Positions 26,934 through 34,844 of a stretch of DNA of 64,000 nucleotides are shown here, piece by piece. Source of the stretch: Streptomyces sp. NRRL F-4489. Its GTDB lineage: Bacteria; Actinomycetota; Actinomycetes; Streptomycetales; Streptomycetaceae. A program made the translations under genes and the position numbers. The first letter of the stretch is position 1; every line of letters starts with the position of its first letter. The notes beneath the pieces are model-generated. The model was given only the letters and a program-made list of their open reading frames with translations. It was not told the origin of the DNA and made no database searches. The stretch spans positions 54,801 through 118,800 of the forward strand of contig NZ_LLZI01000202.1 in assembly GCF_001509485.1 (NCBI RefSeq), read 5' to 3'.

Positions 26934-28544
26934 TCAGCCCTCCGGCGTGACCCCGGCGCGCAGCAGGCCGTAGGCGTAGGCGTCGTCCAGCGCCTGCCAG
27001 GACGCCGCGATGACGTTCTCCGCGACGCCGACGGTGGACCATTCGCCGCGGCCGTCGCTGGTGGAGACCAGCACCCGGGTGATGGAGCCGGTGCCCAGGG
27101 CGCCCTCCAGGATGCGGACCTTGTAGTCCACCAGCTCCATGGAAGCCAGCTGCGGGTAGATCCGCTCCAGCGCCACCCGCAGCGCCCGGTCCAGCGCGTT
27201 GACCGGGCCGTTGCCCTCCGCGGTGACGACGATCCGCTCGCCCTTGGCCCAGAGCTTGACGGTCGCCTCGTTGGCGTGGGTGCCGTCGGGCCGGTCCTCG
27301 ACGATGGCGCGCCAGGACTCGACGGTGAAGAACCGCAGCGGCTTGCCGCCCACCTCCTCCCGGAGGAGCAGTTCGAACGACGCGTCGGCGGCCTCGTAGG
27401 TGTAGCCGGCCAGTTCGCGTTCCTTGACGCGTTCGACGACCCGGCCGACCAGTTCGCGGTCGCCGCCGAGGTCGATGCCCAGTTCCTTGCCCTTGAGCTC
27501 GATGGAGGCCCGGCCGGCCATGTCGGAGACCAGCATCCGCATGGTGTTGCCGACCAGGGCGGGGTCGATGTGCTGGTAGAGGTCGGGGTCCACCTTGATC
27601 GCGGAGGCGTGCAGTCCGGCCTTGTGGGCGAACGCGGAGACCCCGACGTAGGGCTGGTGGGTGGAGGGGGTGAGGTTGACGACCTCGGCGATGGCGTGCG
27701 AGATCCGGGTGGTCTCGGCGAGCTTGCCGGGCGGCAGGACCGGGCGCCCGTACTTCAGCTCCAGGGCGGCGACGACCGGGAAGAGGTTGGAGTTGCCGAC
27801 CCGTTCGCCGTAGCCGTTGGCGGTGCACTGGACGTGGGTGGCGCCGGCGTCGACCGCGGCCAGGGTGTTGGCGACCGCGCAGCCGGTGTCGTCCTGGGCG
27901 TGGATGCCGAGCCGGGCGCCGGTGTCGGCGAGGACGGTGCGGACCACGGCCGAGACCTGGGCCGGGAGCATCCCGCCGTTGGTGTCGCAGAGGACGACGA
28001 CGTCGGCGCCGGCCTCGTGCGCGGTGCGGACCACGGACTTGGCGTAGTCGGCGTCCAGCGCGTAGCCCTCGAAGAAGTGCTCGCAGTCGAGGAAGACCCG
28101 GCGGCCGTGGGCGCGCAGGTGGGCGATGGTGTCGCGGACCATCGCGAGGTTCTCCTCGGGCGTGGTGCGCAGGGCCAGTTCGACGTGGCGGACGTGGGAC
28201 TTGGCGACCAGGGTGATGACCGGGGCCTGGGAGTCCAGCAGGGCCGCGACCTGCGGGTCGTCCTCGACGCGGACGCCGGCCTTGCGGGTGGCGCCGAAGG
28301 CGACCAGCTGGGCATGGCGGAAGTCGATCTCCGCGCGGGCGCGCTGGAAGAACTCGGTGTCGCGCGGGTTGGCGCCGGGCCAGCCGCCCTCGATGAAGCC
28401 GACGCCGTAGTCGTCCAGGTGACGGGCGAGGGTGAGCTTGTCGGCGACGGTGAGGTTGATGCCCTCGCGCTGAGCGCCGTCGCGCAGGGTGGTGTCGAAA
28501 ACGTGGAAGTCGTCGGGGACGGCGGCTTCGGGTGCGTCCGTCAT
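26934..28544 (-). CDS. cimA: (R)-citramalate synthase
   Basis: CimA condenses pyruvate with acetyl-CoA to citramalate. LeuCD and LeuB then convert this to 2-oxobutyrate, giving isoleucine without threonine deaminase. The 536-residue protein starts with a DRE-TIM barrel (FDTTLRDGAQREGIN, residues about 16-30; HAQDDTGCAVANTLAAV; TANGYGERVGNSNL), where the last block is typical of citramalate rather than isopropylmalate synthases. The C-terminal LeuA-type allosteric domain ends with DYKVRILEGALGTGSITRV. A probable attenuator with an isoleucine-codon leader peptide lies upstream. No downstream partner is co-transcribed in an obvious way. Confidence 0.93.
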   Translation of the reverse strand: MTDAPEAAVPDDFHVFDTTLRDGAQREGINLTVADKLTLARHLDDYGVGFIEGGWPGANPRDTEFFQRARAEIDFRHAQLVAFGATRKAGVRVEDDPQVAALLDSQAPVITLVAKSHVRHVELALRTTPEENLAMVRDTIAHLRAHGRRVFLDCEHFFEGYALDADYAKSVVRTAHEAGADVVVLCDTNGGMLPAQVSAVVRTVLADTGARLGIHAQDDTGCAVANTLAAVDAGATHVQCTANGYGERVGNSNLFPVVAALELKYGRPVLPPGKLAETTRISHAIAEVVNLTPSTHQPYVGVSAFAHKAGLHASAIKVDPDLYQHIDPALVGNTMRMLVSDMAGRASIELKGKELGIDLGGDRELVGRVVERVKERELAGYTYEAADASFELLLREEVGGKPLRFFTVESWRAIVEDRPDGTHANEATVKLWAKGERIVVTAEGNGPVNALDRALRVALERIYPQLASMELVDYKVRILEGALGTGSITRVLVSTSDGRGEWSTVGVAENVIAASWQALDDAYAYGLLRAGVTPEG

Positions 28545-28649
28545 GCTGGTCTGGCTCCTGTCGGGTCTCGGTCTACCGGAATGCCCGGTTCCACCGTCCC
28601 TCCATGGTCCCTCGCGCGGCGCTTCCGGCGGCGGGTGGGTCCGGAAACG

Positions 28650-28676
28650 AAAAAACCTCTCGCGGGTGCGAGAGGT
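28650..28676 (-). terminator. Intrinsic terminator in the cimA leader (probable attenuator)
   Basis: A perfect 9-bp stem ACCTCTCGC/GCGAGAGGT with a 4-base loop, followed on the minus strand by TTTTTT. It lies about 105 bases upstream of cimA, in the same orientation, and 55 bases after the leader peptide stop. A terminator placed in front of its own gene is the hallmark of attenuation. Confidence 0.8.
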
Positions 28677-28730
28677 CTGCGCGCGGGTCTGGGGACGACG
28701 GTGGCCGCCGTACTCGGGTCGTACGGGCGG

Positions 28731-28778
28731 TCACTGCGGACCGGCGCGCCTGCTGCCAATAATGGCGAACGAGAGCAC
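28731..28778 (-). CDS. cimA leader peptide with Ile-Ile codons
   Basis: A 15-codon frame reads MLSFAIIGSRRAGPQ and begins GTG. It contains two adjacent ATT isoleucine codons, which are rare in this genome where ATC dominates. Slow translation at these codons when Ile-tRNA is scarce could prevent the terminator at 28650-28676. No clear ribosome site precedes it, so it may be leaderless. Assignment rests on position, codon content and the terminator. Confidence 0.6.
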   Translation of the reverse strand: MLSFAIIGSRRAGPQ

Positions 28779-28876
28779 GGGGGCAGTCTGGCACAGGACC
28801 GCCCCCGCGTTCCGCCCGTCTCACCATGCGAGCGGGCACCGGCGCTTTGTGGACACGGGCGCCCGCTCGGGGGGCT

Positions 28877-30199
28877 TCAGGACGCGAGCACCCGCTCGCC
28901 GGTCCCCTCGCCGTCCGCGCTCCCCTTGCCGACCCGGTGCAGGTCGATGGTCCGGGTCTCCCGCATCGTGAGGTACACGATCAGCGAGACCGCCGCGCAG
29001 CCGGAGACGTACCAGTAGTAGCCGGACTCGATCCCGCCGTTCTTGAACCACAGGGCGACGTACTCGGCGGTGCCGCCGAAGAGCGCGTTGGCGATCGCGT
29101 ACGGCAGGGCGACGCCCAGCGCGCGGATGCCGGTGGGGAACAGCTCGGCCTTCACACAGGCGTTGATCGAGGTGTAGCCGGTGACCACGACCAGGGCCAG
29201 CAGGGACAGGCCGAGCGCCGGCCAGAAGCTGCCGGCGTGCTTGAGCAGCGTCATGATCGGCACGGTCAGGAAGGTGGAGCCGATGGCGAAGGTGATCAGC
29301 AGCGGGCGCCGGCCGATCCGGTCGGACAGCTTGCCGGCCAGCGGCTGGAGGCACATGAAGAGGAACAGCGCGCAGAAGCTCACCAGCGAGGCGGTGGGCT
29401 TGGCCAGCCCGGCGGTGCCGGAGAGGTACTTGGTGAGGTAGGTGGTGTACGTGTAGTACGCCACGGTGCCGCCCATGGTGAGCGCGATGACCAGGAACGC
29501 CTCGCGCCGGTGGGCCCACAGCGCCTTCATGGTGCCGCGGTCGGGGTCGCGGTGGGCGTCGTCGTCCTCGGCGTAGACCTCGGTCTCCAGCATGGAGCGG
29601 CGCAGGTAGAAGACGATCCCGGCGCCCAGCGCGCCGACGATGAACGGGATCCGCCAGGCCCAGCTGTGCAGCGCCTGCTCGGACATGGTGCGCTGGAGGA
29701 TGATCTGGAGGCCGAGGCCGAGCAGCTGGCCGGCGGTCATCGACACGTACTGGAAGCTGGAGGCGAAGCCGCGGCGGCCGGGCGCGGACGCCTCGGTGAG
29801 GTAGGTGGCGCTGGCCGCGTACTCACCGCCGACCGAGAGGCCCTGGAGCATACGGGCCACGAGCAGGACGGCGATCCCGCCGTAGCCGGCGGCGGCGTAG
29901 GTGGGGGCGATCGCGATCAGGACGGCCGAGGCGGACATCAGGGTCACGGTCAGGGTGAGCGCGGCCTTGCGGCCCCGGCGGTCGCCGACCCGGCCGAGCA
30001 GCCAGCCGCCGACCGGGCGCATGAAGAAGCCGACGGCGAAGATCCCCATGGTGTTCATGAGGTTGGCGGTGTCGTTCCCCTTGGGGAAGAACGCGTCGGC
30101 GAAGTACACCGCGAAACTGGCGTAGACGAACCAGTCGAACCACTCGACCATGTTGCCGGCCGAGCCGACCCAGATCTTCTTCCATTGCTCTCGTCCCAT
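28877..30199 (-). CDS. MFS transporter, metabolite:proton symporter family
   Basis: A 440-residue permease of the KgtP/ProP-like metabolite:H+ symporter group with about 12 membrane spans. Signatures are GNMVEWFDWFVYASFAVYFA in TM1, GRVGDRRGRKAALT (the family's loop 2-3 motif) and ARMLQGLSVGGEYAAS in TM4-5. Substrates of such proteins include alpha-ketoglutarate, citrate, betaine or aromatic acids; none can be assigned here. It follows the TetR gene in the same direction (164-base gap) and may be part of that regulator's target set. Confidence 0.88.
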   Translation of the reverse strand: MGREQWKKIWVGSAGNMVEWFDWFVYASFAVYFADAFFPKGNDTANLMNTMGIFAVGFFMRPVGGWLLGRVGDRRGRKAALTLTVTLMSASAVLIAIAPTYAAAGYGGIAVLLVARMLQGLSVGGEYAASATYLTEASAPGRRGFASSFQYVSMTAGQLLGLGLQIILQRTMSEQALHSWAWRIPFIVGALGAGIVFYLRRSMLETEVYAEDDDAHRDPDRGTMKALWAHRREAFLVIALTMGGTVAYYTYTTYLTKYLSGTAGLAKPTASLVSFCALFLFMCLQPLAGKLSDRIGRRPLLITFAIGSTFLTVPIMTLLKHAGSFWPALGLSLLALVVVTGYTSINACVKAELFPTGIRALGVALPYAIANALFGGTAEYVALWFKNGGIESGYYWYVSGCAAVSLIVYLTMRETRTIDLHRVGKGSADGEGTGERVLAS

Positions 30200-30363
30200 A
30201 GCCGATCACGGTCGCCGAGAGCGGGCCGGCGGGCAAGGGGCTACGCGGCAACGATCCCGCGTACTTGCGTGCGTTGCGGTCACGGCGGGGGCGCGCGGCG
30301 GGGCGGCGGGGGCGCCGGGCGGACCCGGCGGACGGGCTCGGCGGACCGGGCGCGGGCCGGCCG

Positions 30364-30981
30364 TCAGCCGCCGTCCCGCATCAGGGATTCGTCCAGGAAC
30401 GCCGCGACCTCCCGGCCCACCTGGGCGCGGTCGGTGCCGGGCAGGCCGACGACGAGGTGGGTGCCGAAGCCGTCGAGCAGGGCGCGGGTGCGGCGGGCGA
30501 AGCGCTCGGCGTCCACGGGGCGGAACTCGCCGGAGGAGGCGCCCTCGACCAGCAGCGCCACCAGGTCGCGGTGCCAGGCCAGCTCCAGGTCGAGCTGGCG
30601 CTCGCGGGTCTCCTCGTCGGCGTTCTGGGAGCGGACCCAGACCTCCAGCCACAGCGTCCAGCGCGGATCGCGGTGGCCTTCGGGGAGGTAGAGGTCGACC
30701 AGGGCGTCGAGGCGTTCGCGGGCGGAGACCCGGCGGGCGAGGGCGGCCCGGCGCTCGGCGCCGAGCTGCTCCTCGCTCCACTGGAGGGTCTGCAGCAGCA
30801 GCTCGTCCTTCGTACCGAAGTAGTAGAGGATGTGGCCGCTGCTCATGCCGACCTCGCGGCCCAGGCCCGCCATGGTCAGCCGGTCCAGTCCCTCCGCGGC
30901 GATGGTGGCCATCGCGGCGGCGAGCACCTGCTCGCGCGGCTGGTTGAGCCGCCGCCGGGGACGGCGTACGGGACCGGACAC
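30364..30981 (-). CDS. TetR-family regulator with BetI-like C-terminal domain
   Basis: A 205-residue repressor. The GTG at 30979-30981 follows CCGGAGG at good spacing. The helix-turn-helix is in LTMAGLGREVGMSSGHILYY (residues about 34-53), followed by FGTKDELLLQTL. The C-terminal ligand domain resembles the BetI-type group, which often controls catabolism of nitrogen compounds. It lies last in the ureAB-ureC-aguA direction, 32 bases below aguA. The three operator-like repeats upstream of ureAB are its natural candidate targets (inference). Confidence 0.88.
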   Translation of the reverse strand: MSGPVRRPRRRLNQPREQVLAAAMATIAAEGLDRLTMAGLGREVGMSSGHILYYFGTKDELLLQTLQWSEEQLGAERRAALARRVSARERLDALVDLYLPEGHRDPRWTLWLEVWVRSQNADEETRERQLDLELAWHRDLVALLVEGASSGEFRPVDAERFARRTRALLDGFGTHLVVGLPGTDRAQVGREVAAFLDESLMRDGG

Positions 30982-31013
30982 GGGGACCTCCGGGACGGGA
31001 CGGGCCTGGTGGG

Positions 31014-32054
31014 TCAGACCTTGGGCTGCTGCTGGGTGATGCAGTGGATACCGCCACCCGCTGCGAAGATCGTACGGGCGTCCACCAGGGTGACGGTGCG
31101 GTCGGGGAACAGCCGGCGGAAGATCGCGGCCGCCTCCTCGTCGCGCGGGTCGTCGAAGGCGCACAGCACGATGCCGCCGTTGCACTGGAGGTGGTTGATG
31201 TAGGAGTAGTCGACCAGCTCGCCGTCCTCCTCGATGACGGTGGGAGCCGGGATCTCCACGACCTCCAGCTGGCGGCCGCGGGCGTCGGTGGAGGCGCGCA
31301 GCAGCTTGGCGATCTCGGTGCAGATCGCGTGGTCGGGGTGGTCGGGGTTGGGCTGGGTGTGGACCATCACCACGCCGGGGCGGGCGAAGGCGGCGACGAT
31401 GTCCACGTGGCCGCGGGTGCCGAACTGGCCGTAGTCGGCGTAGAGGCCGCGCGGCAGCCAGATCGCCTTGGTGGTGCCGAGGTGGGCGTGGATCTCCGCC
31501 TCGACGTCCTCCTTGGTGCGGCCGGGGTTGCGGCCCGGGTCGAGCTGGACGGTCTCGGTGAGCAGGACGGTGCCCTCGCCGTCGACGTGGATGCCGCCGC
31601 CCTCGTTGACCAGCGGGGTGGCGTAGCGGCGGGCGCCGGCGAGCCCGGCGACCTGCTCGGCTATCTTCGCGTCGCGGTCCCAGGCGGCCCACTCCTGGGC
31701 ACCCCAGCCGTTGAACACCCAGTCCACGGCGGCCAGTTCGCCCTGGCCGTTGGTGACGAAGGTGGGGCCGATATCGCGCATCCAGGCGTCGTCCAGGGGG
31801 CGCTCGACCAGGTCGATGCCGTCGCCGAGCAGGGCCCGGGCGCCCTCCAGCTGGCCGGGTCCGGCGACCACGGTCACCGGCTCGTACCGCCGCACCGCGC
31901 GGGCGACCGCCGCCCAGGCGCCGCGGGCCTCGGCGAGGGTGTCGCCGCCCTCGGCGCCGAAGGTGAAGTTGGGGCCGGGCCAGGCCATCCAGGTGCGCTC
32001 GTGCGGGGCCCACTCGGGGGGCATGCGGAAGCCGTCGGCGGCGGGGGTGTTCAT
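31014..32054 (-). CDS. aguA: Agmatine deiminase
   Basis: AguA hydrolyses agmatine to N-carbamoylputrescine and ammonia. The 346-residue guanidine-modifying fold shows MPPEWAPHERTWMAWP at the start, DAWMRDIGPTFV, VNEGGGIHVDGEGTVLLTE, RGHVDIVAAF (catalytic His) and the catalytic cysteine in AAGGGIHCITQQQP. It sits between a urease-like ureC and a TetR gene in one direction. The usual next enzyme, N-carbamoylputrescine amidohydrolase (AguB), is not in the window. Its product is a mono-substituted urea, which makes the urease-like neighbour interesting. Confidence 0.95.
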   Translation of the reverse strand: MNTPAADGFRMPPEWAPHERTWMAWPGPNFTFGAEGGDTLAEARGAWAAVARAVRRYEPVTVVAGPGQLEGARALLGDGIDLVERPLDDAWMRDIGPTFVTNGQGELAAVDWVFNGWGAQEWAAWDRDAKIAEQVAGLAGARRYATPLVNEGGGIHVDGEGTVLLTETVQLDPGRNPGRTKEDVEAEIHAHLGTTKAIWLPRGLYADYGQFGTRGHVDIVAAFARPGVVMVHTQPNPDHPDHAICTEIAKLLRASTDARGRQLEVVEIPAPTVIEEDGELVDYSYINHLQCNGGIVLCAFDDPRDEEAAAIFRRLFPDRTVTLVDARTIFAAGGGIHCITQQQPKV

Positions 32055-32138
32055 ACGGGATCCTCGGGTCCTGGGGTGCGCGGGGCGCGGGAACGGGGGG
32101 GTGGGGGCGGCTCCGCGGCCGGAGCGGCCGCGGAGCCG

Positions 32139-33860
32139 TCAGAGGAAGTAGAGCCTGGACAGCGAGACGGTGTCGGCCGGTTCGGAGCGCATCGGGTCGC
32201 CGTCGAGGGTGACCAGTCCGGTGCGCTCGTCCACCTGGACGTCGCCGACCCGGGCGTTGTGGATCAGGTCGCGCGGGCCGATGCCGCGGGTGCCGCGGAC
32301 GGCGACCCGGCGGCGGCGGGTGGGCATGCCGTCGCCGCCCTGCTCGGCCGCGGCGCGGGCCACGAAGGCGACCGAGATCTCCGCCGGGGTGGCGCCGTGC
32401 GCGCCGAACTGCGGGCCGAGCACGAGCGGTTCGCAGGTGTCGGTGGCGGCGTTGGGGTCGCCGGTGACGCCGTACGCGGGGAAGCCGGACTTGAGGACCA
32501 GCTGCGGTTTGGCGCCGAAGAACTGCGGCTTCCACAGCACGATGTCCGCCATCTTGCCGACCTCGATCGACCCGATCTCGTGCGAGAGGCCGTGCGCGAT
32601 GGCGGGGTTGATGGTGAGCTTGGCGATGTAGCGCAGCACCCGGGCGTTGTCGTCGTGGGCGCCGTCGCCCTCCATGGGGCCCAGCTCGGCCTTCATCTTG
32701 CCGGCCATCGCGAAGGTGCGGCGGACGGTCTCGCCGGCCCGGCCCATGCCCTGGGCGTCGGACGAGGTGATGCCGATCGCCCCGAGGTCGTGCAGCACGT
32801 CCTCGGCGCCCATCGTGCCGGAGCGGATGCGGTCCCGGGCCATCGCGGCGTCGCCGGGCAGGTCGGTCTTCAGGTCGTGGACCGAGACGATCATGCCGTA
32901 GTGCTCGGCGACCGCGTCCCGCCCGAAGGGGAGGGTGGGGTTGGTGGAGGAGCCGATGACGTTGGGGACGCCGGCCATCTTCAGGACGTTGGGGACGTGT
33001 CCGCCGCCGCAGCCCTCGATGTGGAAGGCGTGGATGGTCCGGCCGTCCAGGACCCGCAGGGTGTCCTCGACGGTGAGGCATTCGTTCAGGCCGTCGCTGT
33101 GCAGCGCCACCTGGACGTCGTGCTCCTCGGCGACCCGCAGCGCGGTGTCCAGGGCGCGGGCGTGCGCGCCCATGTCCTCGTGCACCTTGAAGCCCAGGGC
33201 GCCGCCCTCGGCCAGCGCCTCGACCAGCGGCGCCTCGCCGGAGGACGAACCGCGGCCCAGGAAGCCGATGTTGACCGGCCAGGCGTCGAACGCGCTGAAC
33301 GCGTGGCGCAGCGCCCACGGGGAGTTGACACCGACGCCCCACACCGGCCCGAACTCCTGGCCGATGATGGTGGTCACGCCGGAGGCCAGCGAGGCTTCCA
33401 TCACCCGCGGGGAGAGCAGGTGGACATGGGTGTCCACGGCGCCGGCGGTGGCGATCATGCCCTCGCCGGAGACGATCGAGGTGCCGGTGCCGACCACCAC
33501 CTCGACCCCGTCGAGGGTGTCGGGGTTGCCGGCCCGCCCGATGGCGTGGATGCGGCCCTCGCGGATGCCGATGGACGTCTTGCGGATGCCCTGGACCGCG
33601 TCGATGACCAGCACGTTGCTGATCACCACATCGCAGGTCTCGCGCAGCGACGCGGCCTTGAGGTGCAGGCCGTCGCGGGCGGTCTTGCCGAAGCCGGCCA
33701 GGAACTCGTCGCCGGGCTTCTGGGAGTCGGACTCGACCCGGACGACGAGCCCGGAGTCGCCGAGGACGACCCGGTCGCCGGCGCGCGGGCCGTGGGTCGC
33801 GGCGTATTCGTGCGCGGTGAGGCGGCGGGCCTCGACGGGGTGGCCTCCGGGGCGGCTCAT
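32139..33860 (-). CDS. ureC: Urease alpha-subunit-like protein with altered substrate loop
   Basis: A 573-residue UreC homologue. Nickel ligands are all kept: DTHVHLLSP (His145, His147), GFKVHEDMG (carbamylated Lys225, His227), ALHSDGLNE (His254), FHIEGCGGGH (His280) and TSSDAQGMGR (Asp368). The flap loop reads SVHDLK where classical ureases have VCHHLD. The catalytic His is kept (His328) but the flap Cys becomes Val327. The almost invariant GTGPAAGTHATTCTPG substrate loop is replaced by the shorter FGPVWGVGVNSP (residues 170-181). The ATG overlaps the ureAB stop by 4 bases. No accessory genes (ureD, F, G, E) are nearby, so maturation would need genes elsewhere. It may be a second urease or act on a substituted urea. 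Confidence 0.9.
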   Translation of the reverse strand: MSRPGGHPVEARRLTAHEYAATHGPRAGDRVVLGDSGLVVRVESDSQKPGDEFLAGFGKTARDGLHLKAASLRETCDVVISNVLVIDAVQGIRKTSIGIREGRIHAIGRAGNPDTLDGVEVVVGTGTSIVSGEGMIATAGAVDTHVHLLSPRVMEASLASGVTTIIGQEFGPVWGVGVNSPWALRHAFSAFDAWPVNIGFLGRGSSSGEAPLVEALAEGGALGFKVHEDMGAHARALDTALRVAEEHDVQVALHSDGLNECLTVEDTLRVLDGRTIHAFHIEGCGGGHVPNVLKMAGVPNVIGSSTNPTLPFGRDAVAEHYGMIVSVHDLKTDLPGDAAMARDRIRSGTMGAEDVLHDLGAIGITSSDAQGMGRAGETVRRTFAMAGKMKAELGPMEGDGAHDDNARVLRYIAKLTINPAIAHGLSHEIGSIEVGKMADIVLWKPQFFGAKPQLVLKSGFPAYGVTGDPNAATDTCEPLVLGPQFGAHGATPAEISVAFVARAAAEQGGDGMPTRRRRVAVRGTRGIGPRDLIHNARVGDVQVDERTGLVTLDGDPMRSEPADTVSLSRLYFL

Positions 33861-34573
33861 CGCTCGACCTCCTGGTCCGTGGTGTCCGATACGCCGAGGT
33901 AGCCGCAGGCGGCCGCCCGGCGCAGCGCCTCCCGCTTCGCGCCGGGCGCGTCCAGCGGCCCGTCCACCAGGCCGGCGAAGCCGATCGCGACGCGGTCGCC
34001 GCCGATCGGCACCAGGCCGACCTCGTGGCTCTCCCCCGGCCCGAAGCGGACCGAGGAGCCGGCCGGGACGGCGAGCCGCATGCCGTAGGCGCGCTCGCGG
34101 TCGAAGTCCAGGCGCGGGTTGGCCTCGAAGAAGTGGAAGTGCGAGGTGACGGACACCGGCACGGCGGCGGTGTTGGTGACCGCCAGCCGCACGGCGGGCT
34201 CGGGGTCGTCCGCCATGGGGGCCGGCAGCAGGGCGCCGGGCCCGGGGGCGGCGCCGGGCTCCGCGGCGGGCGCGCCGATCGGGTCGGTGACCACCGCGAG
34301 GCGGGAGCCGTCGTCGAAGACGGCCTCCACGTGCACCTCGGTGACGACGTCGGCCACGCCGGGCAGTACGTCGTCGGGCCCGAGCACGCTCCGGGCCGCC
34401 TCGATGGCCTGAGCGAGGCGGCGCCCGTCCCGCGCCGCCTCGCAGACTGTGTCCGCGATCAACGCGGTCGCCTCGGGCACATTGAGTTTCAGTCCGCGGG
34501 CCCGGCGCGCCCGGGCCAGCTCGGCGGCGCCGAACAGCAGCAGCCGGTCGCGTTCTGTGGGGGTGAGCCGCAT
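33857..34573 (-). CDS. ureAB: Fused urease gamma-beta subunit
   Basis: A 238-residue fusion. Residues 1 to about 100 are UreA (MRLTPTERDRLLLFGAAELA, ARGLKLNVPEATALIAD, ARDGRRLAQ). Residues about 130-225 are UreB (SHFHFFEANPRLDFDRERAYGMRL, PAGSSVRFGPGESHEVGLVP). A Pro/Ala-rich linker joins them. Such fusions occur in several bacteria. It is first in an operon with ureC (4-base overlap) and aguA. The promoter region upstream is shared with the NCS1 permease and carries three operator-like repeats. Confidence 0.92.
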   Translation of the reverse strand: MRLTPTERDRLLLFGAAELARARRARGLKLNVPEATALIADTVCEAARDGRRLAQAIEAARSVLGPDDVLPGVADVVTEVHVEAVFDDGSRLAVVTDPIGAPAAEPGAAPGPGALLPAPMADDPEPAVRLAVTNTAAVPVSVTSHFHFFEANPRLDFDRERAYGMRLAVPAGSSVRFGPGESHEVGLVPIGGDRVAIGFAGLVDGPLDAPGAKREALRRAAACGYLGVSDTTDQEVER

Positions 34574-34596
34574 CCCGTCCCTTCCTCCCGCTTCGG

Positions 34597-34613
34597 ATTG
34601 AGCATCACTCTAA
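34597..34613. promoter_or_regulatory. Operator-like repeat, site 1
   Basis: ATTGAGCATCACTCTAA, 24 bases upstream of ureAB. It matches sites 2 and 3 at most positions. The core GAGCATCACTC is an imperfect palindrome. Confidence 0.6.
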
Positions 34614-34665
34614 CTCGGAATTCATCGTTCCGAAAGCATTGACCTAGGCCATCAGCGTGCTTCAT

Positions 34666-34682
34666 ATTGAGCGTCGCTCTAG
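34666..34682. promoter_or_regulatory. Operator-like repeat, site 2
   Basis: ATTGAGCGTCGCTCTAG, with a perfect palindromic core GAGCG-T-CGCTC. Same orientation as site 1. Confidence 0.65.
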
Positions 34683-34705
34683 AAAGTGGCTTGAAATGAT
34701 CGTTT

Positions 34706-34722
34706 TTAGAGCGCCGCTCAAA
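34706..34722. promoter_or_regulatory. Operator-like repeat, site 3 (inverted)
   Basis: Read on the minus strand it is TTTGAGCGGCGCTCTAA, with core GAGCG-G-CGCTC. It lies in inverse orientation to sites 1 and 2 and on the permease side of the region. Confidence 0.65.
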
Positions 34723-34844
34723 TGATCTCGGTCTGCCGAGCAACCGTTTCGCGGGCACCGCCCGTGAAGCCCCAGCCCATCGATGGAGCACCGCGCCCAG
34801 CACCGCTTCCGAACCATCTGTTCCGGCCTCTCAGGGGAGCCCTC

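Noticed and set aside
28573..28839. 88-codon frame over the cimA leader (MPARMVRRAERGGG...)
   Set aside because: It runs through the terminator hairpin, is Arg-rich and has no ribosome site; the short Ile-Ile frame better fits an attenuator.
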